Positions 9,260 through 17,815 of a stretch of 64,000 nt of DNA are shown one piece after another; position 1 is the first letter of the stretch; the number at the start of each line of letters is the position of its first letter. This stretch comes from Flavobacterium sp. LPB0248. GTDB lineage: Bacteria; Bacteroidota; Bacteroidia; Flavobacteriales; Flavobacteriaceae. The notes beneath the pieces were generated by a model. It was not told where the DNA came from, searched no databases, and saw nothing but the letters and a program-made list of their open reading frames with translations. Location: contig NZ_CP058246.1 in assembly GCF_013388355.1 (NCBI RefSeq), positions 1,984,001 through 2,048,000 of the forward strand, written 5' to 3'. Both the position numbers and the translations under genes were made by a program.

Positions 9260-12200
9260 TTAGAAATCTGCACTTAATCCAAACATTACTGTTCGAGATT
9301 GTGGGTATAAACCTAAATCTACTCCTGAAGCCCATGAATAGTTTGTATTATCTCCTCCCCAACGCACTTCTGGATCCATACCATCATACTTTGTAAATGT
9401 GTATAAGTTATTTACAGCAACGTAGAATTTAAGATTTGAAATAAATTTAATGTCTTTCAATAATTCATTAAAATTATAACCCACTGTTAAATTGTTAATT
9501 CTTAAATAATCAGCATTATGCATGTAGATATCTGAAATGTAATTTGTATTTCTATTTGACACAGAACTTAAACGAGGCATTTTGTTTGAAGTTCCCTCTC
9601 CGTGCCAACGATCAAATACATCTGAAGTATAATTTTGTTTTGGACTATCAGCAAATGATCTATACGATTGCATCACTTGCATACCATATTTCCCAGCCAT
9701 TGTAGTGTTCAGATAAATATTTTTATACTCAAAGTTTAATTGGATTCCTAATTGGAAATTTGCATTTGGATCTCCAAGAATTACTTTATCTTTTTCATCA
9801 ATAACACCATCATTATTCTGATCAACAAAACGAACATCTCCAGGACGTTGGTCACTAAAATACGGCTGGCCTGTAGGTCCTACATAAGCATCTACTTCTT
9901 TTTGGTTCTGTAAAATTCCAGCTGTTTTAAAACCGTAGAAAGACCCTATTGGATAGCCTACTTGAGCTCTAGAAATTTCTGATGTCCCTTGTGATAAAAC
10001 GTGAGCCAAACCATTAATTATACCGTTTCCATTGTCAATTCTTGTAACTTCATTTTTGTTAAAAGCACCGCTTACCGTTATACCATATTTAAAATCTCCT
10101 ACTTTATCTTTCCAAGATAAAGAAAGTTCATAACCTTTGTTTTCAATATCCCCTCCGTTTTTGTAAGGATCATCGGCACCAGCAGTTCCAGGCAACTGTG
10201 CTTTAACCAGCCAATCTCTAGTTGTTTTCTTATACCAATCAAATGTTACCCCTAATCTTGATCTGAAAAAACTTGCATCTAATCCTAAATCTAACTGTTC
10301 AGATGTTTCCCAGCTAACTGTTGGATTAGGTACTGAGGCAGGATATGCAGTCTGGCCAGAAACCGGTTTGGTATCTCCAAAGAAGTAACCCGGAAAAGCA
10401 TATTTAATACTAGATGTATAATAGAAAGCATAATCTGTATATTGGTTACCATTTTGTCCCCAGCTTGCTCTCAACTTCAAGAAATCAAGGTATTTTGAAG
10501 TACCTGCCATGAAATCTTCCTTAGTTAAAACCCATCCAGCAGCCACTGATGGGAAGTTACCATACTGATAGCCTTTTGCAAAATTAGAAGATCCGTCACG
10601 ACGTATAACGGCAGAAAGAAGATACTTTTCTTTATAATCGTACTGTGCACGTGCAAAATAGGACATAATTGCCCCTCCACCAGCAGCTTTATCAAAACCT
10701 GTGGTATTAATATCCGCTATTGAACTTGGACTTTTCGTATTGTCTAAATAAGCATATTTTGGATCATTAGGAAACGACAAACCATTTCTTGAACCGTAAA
10801 TATTATTTTCAACAATTCTTTTCCATAGCTCTGTACCAATTACAGCATTAATATTATGATTCCCAATTTGCTTTTGATATGCAAGAGTATTTGTCCAAGT
10901 TGAGTTTGCACCAAAATATTGAGATTGTGTCGCTCCATCAACTGCATCATCGTAAAGCACCCCTAAATGGTATGTTGGATTCATTGTTCTGTTATATCCA
11001 AACCATGAATCAATTCCGTATACCGTTTTAAATCTTAGATTCGAAATTGGCTCAATCTCCAGAAATACGTTCCCGATAATTTTATGATCTTTTGGGTAAT
11101 TGTAATTACTTCTGTAATACATTACCGCTAAAGGATTGGTTTGATTTGTATTTAAACCGTCTAATGTAGGTGTAAATCCGTATTCATTTATATTTCTATC
11201 AATTGCCGTCTGCCAATATGCAGGCTGTAATGGATTTTGTGTCAAAGCATTATGCAAATCGTTGCCATAAATATTACCATTAGAAACGTCTCTCTTTTGA
11301 ATATTGGTATACGTTACATTTTCTCCAACAGTAATAATATTGTGGCTTTCATTCTTTTTCAAAACCATTTGCGTATTCAACCTTGTAGTTAATCTTTTAA
11401 ATCCTGCGTCTACAATATTACCTCCCAATATACCATCTTGATCAAAGTACGAAACCCCCAATGAATAGGTAATATCTTCACTTCCTCCTGTAATATTAAT
11501 AGAATGATTTACAACAGGAGCATCTTTTTTAGACATTTCATTGATCCAATTAGTACCGGTCCATCCTTTTTGTAATTTATCCCATATCTCGTTTCCAAGT
11601 TGAGTTCCTGCTCCAGGATAATTTCGCTCTAGCCAATCGTTACTAGTCAACATTGCTTTCCAGTCATTTGGCGCAAGTCCGTCGTTAACCCTTCCTTCGT
11701 CTTGGATATACATATATTCTTGTGCGTTTAAAGGATCCAGATTTTTGTAGATGTTTTGAATTCCGAAATAAGAATCATACGAAATTCTAGCTGGTTTTCC
11801 TTTACGTCCTTTCACTGTAGTTACCAAAACAACTCCATTGGCTGCTCTAGAACCATATATTGCTGCAGAAGCCGCATCTTTAAGGACGTCAATAGACTCA
11901 ATATCTGAAGGGCTCAAGTAATCTATATCTCCTACAGCAACTCCATCTACAATATACAATGGATTAGAATTTCCGATTGTTCCGATACCACGGATGACAA
12001 CTTTAGTACCAGCTCCTGGCGAACCACTATTTCTTGTGATACTAATACCTGGCGCAATACCTTGAAGTGCTTCCATCGCAGATCCGGTGTTCAATTCTTG
12101 TAACGTTTCTCCTTTTAAGTTTGTAGAAGCACCGGTAATCAAAGCTTTCTTTTGTGTACCGTACCCGATTACCACAACTTCATTTAAACTTTGAGATACT

Positions 12201-12490
12201 GCCTTAAGTACAATCGTGAGCTTAGTTTTGCCACCAATTACCTCATTTACAGTTTCAAAACCAACGAAACTGATTATCAAAGTTCCGTTAGAGGGAGCAC
12301 TGATCTGAAATTTCCCATCAAAGTCAGATGCAGTTGCCTTATTCGTTCCCTTTACTAAAACCGTCGCACCTGGGACGGGTAATCCACTTTCGTCATTAAT
12401 GATTCCATTTATGGTCACATCCTGAGCAAATGCGACTACAGAAAACAGTAAAGACGAAACACAAAAAATAAATAATTTTGTTAATTTCAT
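9260..12490 (-). CDS. SusC/RagA-family TonB-linked outer-membrane transporter
   Basis: A 1076-residue SusC-family transporter. It has a signal peptide (MKLTKLFIFCVSS, mature from about residue 23), a CarboxypepD_reg-like domain (GLPVPGATVLVKG), a SusC signature (EVVVIGYGTQKK), a plug with SPSDIESIDVLKDAASAAIYG, and a barrel ending in a terminal Phe. It is the first gene of operon 2 and lies head to head with the propeller/LuxR regulator (345 bp between start codons), which is the usual position of a locus-specific regulator. The leader and signal region nearly duplicate those of the first SusC, pointing to duplication followed by divergence of the ligand-facing parts. Confidence 0.95.
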   Translation of the reverse strand: MKLTKLFIFCVSSLLFSVVAFAQDVTINGIINDESGLPVPGATVLVKGTNKATASDFDGKFQISAPSNGTLIISFVGFETVNEVIGGKTKLTIVLKAVSQSLNEVVVIGYGTQKKALITGASTNLKGETLQELNTGSAMEALQGIAPGISITRNSGSPGAGTKVVIRGIGTIGNSNPLYIVDGVAVGDIDYLSPSDIESIDVLKDAASAAIYGSRAANGVVLVTTVKGRKGKPARISYDSYFGIQNIYKNLDPLNAQEYMYIQDEGRVNDGLAPNDWKAMLTSNDWLERNYPGAGTQLGNEIWDKLQKGWTGTNWINEMSKKDAPVVNHSINITGGSEDITYSLGVSYFDQDGILGGNIVDAGFKRLTTRLNTQMVLKKNESHNIITVGENVTYTNIQKRDVSNGNIYGNDLHNALTQNPLQPAYWQTAIDRNINEYGFTPTLDGLNTNQTNPLAVMYYRSNYNYPKDHKIIGNVFLEIEPISNLRFKTVYGIDSWFGYNRTMNPTYHLGVLYDDAVDGATQSQYFGANSTWTNTLAYQKQIGNHNINAVIGTELWKRIVENNIYGSRNGLSFPNDPKYAYLDNTKSPSSIADINTTGFDKAAGGGAIMSYFARAQYDYKEKYLLSAVIRRDGSSNFAKGYQYGNFPSVAAGWVLTKEDFMAGTSKYLDFLKLRASWGQNGNQYTDYAFYYTSSIKYAFPGYFFGDTKPVSGQTAYPASVPNPTVSWETSEQLDLGLDASFFRSRLGVTFDWYKKTTRDWLVKAQLPGTAGADDPYKNGGDIENKGYELSLSWKDKVGDFKYGITVSGAFNKNEVTRIDNGNGIINGLAHVLSQGTSEISRAQVGYPIGSFYGFKTAGILQNQKEVDAYVGPTGQPYFSDQRPGDVRFVDQNNDGVIDEKDKVILGDPNANFQLGIQLNFEYKNIYLNTTMAGKYGMQVMQSYRSFADSPKQNYTSDVFDRWHGEGTSNKMPRLSSVSNRNTNYISDIYMHNADYLRINNLTVGYNFNELLKDIKFISNLKFYVAVNNLYTFTKYDGMDPEVRWGGDNTNYSWASGVDLGLYPQSRTVMFGLSADF

Positions 12491-12537
12491 TTTTCTAAAA
12501 ATTTTGGTTAATTAATTAGTAATTTGATGCAATTATA
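12491..12537 (-). promoter_or_regulatory. Leader and putative -7 element of susC operon 2
   Basis: The 43-nt leader 12491-12533 is identical to that of the first susC. Its upstream edge contains TATAATTG (12537 back to 12530), one mismatch from TAnnTTTG. No -33 element is clear. Confidence 0.55.
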
Positions 12538-12835
12538 ATGTTAAATTTTAATAAGTATTATATTAAATTTCTTTACAAAAACACCTCAAACTAAATATTA
12601 ACACACTACAAAAACATAACATTTATTTTACAATTAATTAATTTTCAGCGATTTAGTTTTGAAAAAAAAATGTTACAAAAATGTTAATTAAAAAAAACGT
12701 ATATTACATTAGTTTAACAGCAACTATTGCGTAATAAATTAGAAATAATTTAAAAAACTGGATTTATCCTGATTGATAAATCAACAATAGAAAATCAAAA
12801 TAACCCATTTATATTAAAAATATATTTAAAATTTT
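12538..12835. other. Divergent control region between susC 2 and regulator
   Basis: About 300 AT-rich bases without a gene separate the leader of susC from the regulator's start codon. It contains an 8-bp inverted repeat GATTTATC / GATAAATC (12761-12768 and 12775-12782, 6-nt spacer), a plausible operator for a dimeric HTH protein. Promoters for both directions should lie here, but I find no strong consensus for the plus strand. Confidence 0.45.
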
Positions 12836-15715
12836 ATGAAATCCATAGTTAGACCTTTTGTACTAATTTTATTATTTTTCTTACAATTTAAAAGTTTTTC
12901 GCAGGTAAAAAATATTGGAATTCCAGATATAAAAAATTATAAAAGATCAGAATATAAAGGTGGAACTCAAAACTGGAGTATTGATCAAGATAAAAATGGA
13001 AACATTTATTTTGCAAACAATAGTGGTTTAATTCAATTTGACGGTTCAAACTGGCATAAATATTCATTACCAAACAAATCTGAGATTAGAAGCTTAAAAA
13101 TTGATGCTTTAGGAAGAATATTTGTAGGCGGAAATAACGAATTTGGGTATTTCAAAAATGATGAAAAGGGAATTTTAAAATATCATTCTCTCTACAATCT
13201 ATTAAGCCCAATAGATAAAGAAAACATCAATCTTATTTGGAGAATCCATATTTTTAAAGGAGAGGTTATATTTCAATCTTTCAGCAAGGTATTTTTTCTA
13301 AAAAATGAAAAAGTTACGACTCTTACCGCTCCTCATAAATTTCAGTTTTCATTTTTGGTAAATAATCGCTTGTATTTTCAGGACAAAACTCTTGGTCTTC
13401 TTGAATACAAAAACAGAAAACTTACAGCAATAAAAGGTACTACTGTCTTTAATGACAAGGAAATCTGGTCTCTTTTTCCATTATCTAACAACAGATTATT
13501 GTATGCCACTTTAGAAAAGGGTCTTTTTGTCTCTGAAAATGACATTATCAAACCATGGGCAACAGAAGCCAACGAATTTATCAAGAAAAATACATCTCTT
13601 GGTGGGTCAATCATCAAAAACAAGTTTATAATACTTAATTCTGTATTAGATGGAGCAATTATCTGTGATTTAAATGGAAAAATAATCCAACATCTGAACC
13701 GACAAAAAGGGATTCAGAACAATACAATCTTAGCTTCATTTGTTGACAAAAAAAACAATATCTGGCTTGGACTGGATAACGGTATCACATTTATTAATGA
13801 AAATTCGCCTTTTTCTTATTTTGACTACAGCTATAATATAGGAACGGTCTATGCTTCGACAACTCATAATGGAAATCTTTATGTAGCTACAAATCAGGGA
13901 TTATTTTATCATCCGTGGGGAAGTTCCTTTAAAGACAGTCCGTTTACAAGAGTCGAAGGGACAATTTCGCAAGTTTGGAATATTCAAGTTATAAATAACG
14001 TACTAATATGTGCCAGTAACAGCGGCGCATTGATTATTGAAAACAATAGAGTCTCAAAAATCCTAGACAACAAAGGGTATTTTGGATTCAAAAAAATACC
14101 TGACCATGAAAACTATATAATAGGTGAAAGCTACAACGGATTCTCTGTTTTTAAGCGATCTGCCAGTGGATATGATTATCTGCATCAAGTAAAAGGATTT
14201 GATGAAACCACCAATAATTTTTCTATAGAAATAGATGCAAATTACTTATGGCTAAAGAAAAATCCTTTCTTATATCAAGTAAAGTTATCGGAAGATTTAC
14301 AAAGATTTGACTTCATTAAAAAGCACGTAAACATATCAGATAAATTCAAAGGAATAAATAGCCTTCAAAATATAAATAACAAAGTCTATTTTCAAGTAAA
14401 AAATCATTTTTACAGATATTCTGTAGAGCAAGAAACATTTTTTGAGGATAAAAAAATCACAAATTTATTCAACGGAATCCCAACTATCAATACCTTAATT
14501 GAAGATTCTACAGGAAACTTATGGTACGCATTCAACGAGTCGCTTGGTGTATTAGTTAAAAATAAAAACGGAACTTTCACTAAGAAACAAGCCATATTTT
14601 CCAATTTAACCGGGAATTTGGTAAACAATTATATTTCGGTAAACGCGATAGATCCTCAAAATATTTTTATCGGATTAACAGATCGTTTGGCGCATTACAA
14701 CTCGACCATTCCGAACACGTTTATGACAAAACCGAAAGCTTTTATTGAAAGTTTTACAAATCCTGGAGATACCATTTTAACTGGAAATCTGACGAGTAAG
14801 CTAGAATCATACAGCATACCTTATAAATACAATCGTGTCAAATTTACTTTTGCATCACCAACGTATGAAAATCAAGAAAACGTAATGTATTCCTATAAAT
14901 TAGAACCTTTTGAAGAGAATTGGCGCGGCTGGTCATCAACTGCGATAAAAGAATACACCAATTTAAGAGAGGGCAACTATGTAATGAAATTAAAAGCCAG
15001 AAATAGTTATGGCATAGAATCAAACATTACTGAAGTTGAATTTACAGTATCTCCACCTTGGTACAGACACTTTTTGGCTTATTTATTTTACCTGATACTC
15101 ATTTTGCTCGGCGCGTATCTAATCTCTGTTAGAATCAAACTTAAGATTAGAAAAAACAGGTATTATGAAACTATCGAACAAAGAAGATTGTATCTTGAAA
15201 AAGAATCCAAAATTAGACATGAACAGCATGATTTGGAAAAAGAAATTGAAAAGCTGAAAAATGATAAGCTCCAAATTAAAATCTTAGCAAAAGATAAAGA
15301 ACTAGTAAACAATTCTTTACAAGTAGTAAAAAAGAATAAAGTCTTAAATGGAATTATTCACAAACTGAAAGATATAGATACCGCCATATTAGACGACACC
15401 ACTAAAGCAGAATTTAGCAAACTGCATAAAAGCATTGTAAAAGAAGTAAATACAGATAAAAGCTGGAAAGACTTAGAAAAACACATTAAAAATGTCCATT
15501 TCGAATTTTTAAAGCGATTAAAAGGGCAATATCCTACCATTTCTCCTAGAGAATTAGACTTGTCAACTTATTTGTTAATGAATATGTCAACGAAAGAAAT
15601 AGCCGAAATTATGAACATTTCGACAGGCGGAGTTGAGTTGGCACGTTATCGTCTAAGAAAGAAATTAGGACTAAATAAGAAAGAAAACCTAATCGGGTTT
15701 CTAATGAGTATTTAA
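12836..15715 (+). CDS. Membrane-spanning propeller / Y_Y_Y / LuxR-type transcriptional regulator
   Basis: A 959-residue protein. In order it has a signal peptide (about 1-23, ending FKSFSQ); a long beta-propeller with repeated motifs of the type GNIYFANNSGLIQFDG (about 30-630); a Y_Y_Y domain (about 665-735, YSYKLEPFEENWRGW); one membrane helix (about 746-766); a charged coiled coil (about 770-850); and a C-terminal LuxR-type HTH (about 900-959, SPRELDLSTYL then STKEIAEIMNIS). There is no histidine kinase or receiver domain, so it would pass a periplasmic ligand signal directly to DNA. It is divergent from susC operon 2, which it most likely activates, perhaps together with operon 1. The domain order resembles SusR-class regulators, and that resemblance is inference. 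Confidence 0.88.
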   Translation: MKSIVRPFVLILLFFLQFKSFSQVKNIGIPDIKNYKRSEYKGGTQNWSIDQDKNGNIYFANNSGLIQFDGSNWHKYSLPNKSEIRSLKIDALGRIFVGGNNEFGYFKNDEKGILKYHSLYNLLSPIDKENINLIWRIHIFKGEVIFQSFSKVFFLKNEKVTTLTAPHKFQFSFLVNNRLYFQDKTLGLLEYKNRKLTAIKGTTVFNDKEIWSLFPLSNNRLLYATLEKGLFVSENDIIKPWATEANEFIKKNTSLGGSIIKNKFIILNSVLDGAIICDLNGKIIQHLNRQKGIQNNTILASFVDKKNNIWLGLDNGITFINENSPFSYFDYSYNIGTVYASTTHNGNLYVATNQGLFYHPWGSSFKDSPFTRVEGTISQVWNIQVINNVLICASNSGALIIENNRVSKILDNKGYFGFKKIPDHENYIIGESYNGFSVFKRSASGYDYLHQVKGFDETTNNFSIEIDANYLWLKKNPFLYQVKLSEDLQRFDFIKKHVNISDKFKGINSLQNINNKVYFQVKNHFYRYSVEQETFFEDKKITNLFNGIPTINTLIEDSTGNLWYAFNESLGVLVKNKNGTFTKKQAIFSNLTGNLVNNYISVNAIDPQNIFIGLTDRLAHYNSTIPNTFMTKPKAFIESFTNPGDTILTGNLTSKLESYSIPYKYNRVKFTFASPTYENQENVMYSYKLEPFEENWRGWSSTAIKEYTNLREGNYVMKLKARNSYGIESNITEVEFTVSPPWYRHFLAYLFYLILILLGAYLISVRIKLKIRKNRYYETIEQRRLYLEKESKIRHEQHDLEKEIEKLKNDKLQIKILAKDKELVNNSLQVVKKNKVLNGIIHKLKDIDTAILDDTTKAEFSKLHKSIVKEVNTDKSWKDLEKHIKNVHFEFLKRLKGQYPTISPRELDLSTYLLMNMSTKEIAEIMNISTGGVELARYRLRKKLGLNKKENLIGFLMSI

Positions 15716-15716
15716 T

Positions 15717-15752
15717 AAAAAGAAAGCCATTCAATTGAATGGCTTTCTTTTT
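15717..15752. terminator. Bidirectional terminator between regulator and symE-like gene
   Basis: A perfect 36-nt palindrome (18-bp arms, core GAAAGCCATTCAA) begins 2 nt after the regulator stop codon. A-runs on one side and T-runs on the other let it work for both the plus-strand regulator and the convergent minus-strand gene ending at 15756. Confidence 0.9.
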
Positions 15753-15755
15753 AAA

Positions 15756-16031
15756 TTATCCTTTTTGTGCAGGCTGTATAATAAGCTTTCCTTTCATTAC
15801 CGTTACGGCAACAGGTTCATCGATTAAAAATCCAGCCTCTTTGAGCCAATTACCGCATAATCGTATTTGTGGTACAATCACTGGCTGTGTTTTATACATG
15901 CCAATAGAGCGCGAAAGCCTATAAAACGCATAAGCTTTCATTCTCCGAATTGATAATACTTTTGAAGTTTTTTTGATTGTAGAGCCTGTAATCTTTACCT
16001 CTTTACTGCTTGTTTTTTCTTTGAAGTTCAT
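15756..16031 (-). CDS. SymE-family type I toxin-like protein
   Basis: A 91-residue protein from the Met codon at 16031 (MNFKEKTSSKEV); an in-frame start at 16055 would add 8 residues. The C-terminal half matches the SymE toxin pattern: a proline-led strand (PVIVPQIRL), then GNWLKEAGF, then VAVTVMKGKLIIQP. SymE proteins have an AbrB-like fold and, in E. coli, act as an SOS-induced toxin that binds nucleic acid and is held down by an antisense RNA (SymR). Its 5' region carries an element with inverted repeats (16083-16218) that could hold the control signals. No antitoxin protein is next to it. The family is recognised with fair certainty; activity is unknown. Confidence 0.75.
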   Translation of the reverse strand: MNFKEKTSSKEVKITGSTIKKTSKVLSIRRMKAYAFYRLSRSIGMYKTQPVIVPQIRLCGNWLKEAGFLIDEPVAVTVMKGKLIIQPAQKG

Positions 16032-16082
16032 TTGAAGAAAAATTAAGTAGGCCAAAAAAATACGGTTTTAGCCTTTCCCGTT

Positions 16083-16218
16083 GAACTTCACCCTTGAGAG
16101 GCAGTGGGCGCATTAACGCACCACACGGAGGTACCAAAACCGCGTATCTATACTCACGAACATAAAAAATGCCCGTAACGAAATTGACGAGCAAACTCGC
16201 CTCTCAAAAATGAAGTTC
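16083..16218. repeat. 136-bp element bounded by 20-bp imperfect inverted repeats
   Basis: The left end 16083-16102 reads GAACTTCA-CCC-TTGAGAGGC. The right end 16199-16218 is its reverse complement except for the 3-base centre (17 of 20 positions pair). A further copy of TGAAGTTCA overlaps the symE-like start codon (16022-16030). The inside is more GC-rich than its surroundings and contains a small hairpin CGAG-caaa-CTCG (about 16188-16199). It lies upstream of the SymE-like gene, so it may be a miniature mobile element, a structured 5' UTR or an antisense-RNA gene. Confidence 0.6.
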
Positions 16219-16318
16219 ACCGCAAATGTAGCGAAAAATCATTTTATTTTGTAGGAAAAAAGTTAAAAAACTTTCAAGCTACGCAGGCAATAAACTAGTA
16301 ATTTTCAAATTTAAACAA

Positions 16319-16346
16319 AATGAGCCCGACAAATATCGAACTCATT
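16319..16346 (-). terminator. Possible terminator of murF
   Basis: AATGAG at 16319-16324 pairs with CTCATT at 16341-16346, with additional CGA/TCG pairing inside. It lies about 70 nt past the murF stop on the minus strand and is followed by a short T-rich stretch. The T-run is weak, so this is tentative. The rest of 16219-16414 shows no gene. Confidence 0.45.
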
Positions 16347-16414
16347 AATATAAAACTTAACTATAAATTTGTCTAAACTTTTGTAGGCAATCTATATTTT
16401 GAATAACTTTCTTC

Positions 16415-17698
16415 CTAAATATACTCTAATGTTCGTTCTAACGCCATGCCTCGTGAACCTTTTATTAATATTGAATTAGAATCAAATGTAAATGTTTTTA
16501 GAAATTCAGCAAAAGCATCGAATGTTTCAAAAAATTGAATATTTTCATTCGAAATCTTATTAGCGTAAAAAGATTTTCCTAATAAGAAACATTGGGCCTG
16601 TTTCTGATCAGCTAAAGAGTCAATAATAACCTTATGCTCGTAAAGACTTTCATCTCCAAGTTCGAACATATCTCCCAAAATCATGATTTTATTTTTCTTA
16701 TCTAATTGAAGAAAATTAGCAATCGCTACTGCCATACTGCTAGGATTGGCATTGTAAGCATCTAGAATAATCTCATTTGAACCTTTTTGCATCATTTGAG
16801 ATCTATTGTTTGCCGGAATATAGTTTTCAATAGCGTCTTTTATATCGCTTTCTTTTACATCAAAATATTTTCCAATGGCTACAGCTGCATTTATATTGTT
16901 GGCGTTGTAAAGTCCGATTAAATGAGATTCTATTGCAAAATCATTATATTCAATAGCAACAAATGGATTTGCTGTAATATTTTGAATATTTAAATCTGCA
17001 TTTTCTTTTTTAACTCCAAAAGTAAATGCCTTAATTCCTTTTGATTTTTCTATTTGAATAGGATCTTCTAGATTTACAAAAACTGTTTTCTGATGGGCAG
17101 AAAGATACTGGTACATTTCACTTTTACCAGCAATAACACCTTCAACTCCACCAAAACCTTCTAGATGGGCTTTTCCGAAATTGGTTATATATCCAAAATC
17201 AGGCTGTGCGATCTGACATAAAAATTCAATTTCTTTTTGATGATTTGCTCCCATTTCAACAATTCCGATTTCTGTTTCTTTTGTAAAAGAAAGCAAAGTC
17301 AACGGCACACCAATATGATTATTTAAATTACCAATAGTCGCTTTTGTTTTGAATTTTTTTGATAAAACAACATTGATTAATTCTTTTGTCGTCGTTTTTC
17401 CATTACTGCCTGTCAAAGCAACAATTGGAAGTCCTAAATAACTTCTATGAAATTTTGCCAATTCCTGAAGCGTTTGCAAGCTGTTTTCTACCAAGATAGT
17501 TCTATCATCAATAAAAAAAGATTCATTGTCTATAACAACGAATAAAGCTCCTAAATCTAAGGCTTCTTTGGCAAATGTATTAGCGTCAAAATTCTCTCCT
17601 TTAATGGCAAAAAACATCGAATTCTTTTCAATTTTTCTGGTATCAATAGATAGAGAACTACACTGTAAAAACAAGTTATGAATGTCTTTAATATTCAT
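16415..17698 (-). CDS. murF: UDP-N-acetylmuramoyl-tripeptide--D-alanyl-D-alanine ligase MurF
   Basis: A 427-residue cytoplasmic Mur ligase that adds D-Ala-D-Ala to the UDP-MurNAc-tripeptide, the last soluble step of peptidoglycan precursor synthesis. It has the N-terminal MurF substrate domain (SIDTRKIEKNSMFFAIKG), the ATP-binding loop TGSNGKTTTK (residues 96-105), the central-domain motif GIVEMGANHQKEI, and the C-terminal domain with DAYNANPSSM and ILGDMFELG. Length and motifs are normal. It lies downstream of gldJ on the same strand, but a strong hairpin separates the two, so it is probably transcribed separately. The sequence TACTTTTA at 17728-17721 could be its -7 element. Confidence 0.95.
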   Translation of the reverse strand: MNIKDIHNLFLQCSSLSIDTRKIEKNSMFFAIKGENFDANTFAKEALDLGALFVVIDNESFFIDDRTILVENSLQTLQELAKFHRSYLGLPIVALTGSNGKTTTKELINVVLSKKFKTKATIGNLNNHIGVPLTLLSFTKETEIGIVEMGANHQKEIEFLCQIAQPDFGYITNFGKAHLEGFGGVEGVIAGKSEMYQYLSAHQKTVFVNLEDPIQIEKSKGIKAFTFGVKKENADLNIQNITANPFVAIEYNDFAIESHLIGLYNANNINAAVAIGKYFDVKESDIKDAIENYIPANNRSQMMQKGSNEIILDAYNANPSSMAVAIANFLQLDKKNKIMILGDMFELGDESLYEHKVIIDSLADQKQAQCFLLGKSFYANKISNENIQFFETFDAFAEFLKTFTFDSNSILIKGSRGMALERTLEYI

Positions 17699-17743
17699 TT
17701 ATATATTTTTTAATAAGTCATAAAAGTAGAAAAAAAACAATAA

Positions 17744-17795
17744 AAAAATTCCAAATTCCAGACTGAATATTCAGCTTTTGGAATTTGGAATTTTT
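17744..17795 (-). terminator. Terminator of gldJ
   Basis: A 17-bp perfect stem (17744-17760 with 17779-17795, core ATTCCAAATTCCA) stands between gldJ and murF, with a T-run on the minus strand after the stem. A related stem follows porV at 24811-24850. Confidence 0.85.
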
Positions 17796-17815
17796 ATTAT
17801 TTGAATTCCTAAATC

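Noticed and set aside
9243..9335. N-terminal extension of the second SusD frame
   Set aside because: It overlaps the end of susC and would put 31 residues before a perfect lipoprotein signal peptide.
16003..16194. 63-residue minus-strand frame overlapping the inverted-repeat element
   Set aside because: It runs through both the repeat region and the SymE-like start in another frame and has no domain pattern; the inverted repeats explain the sequence better.
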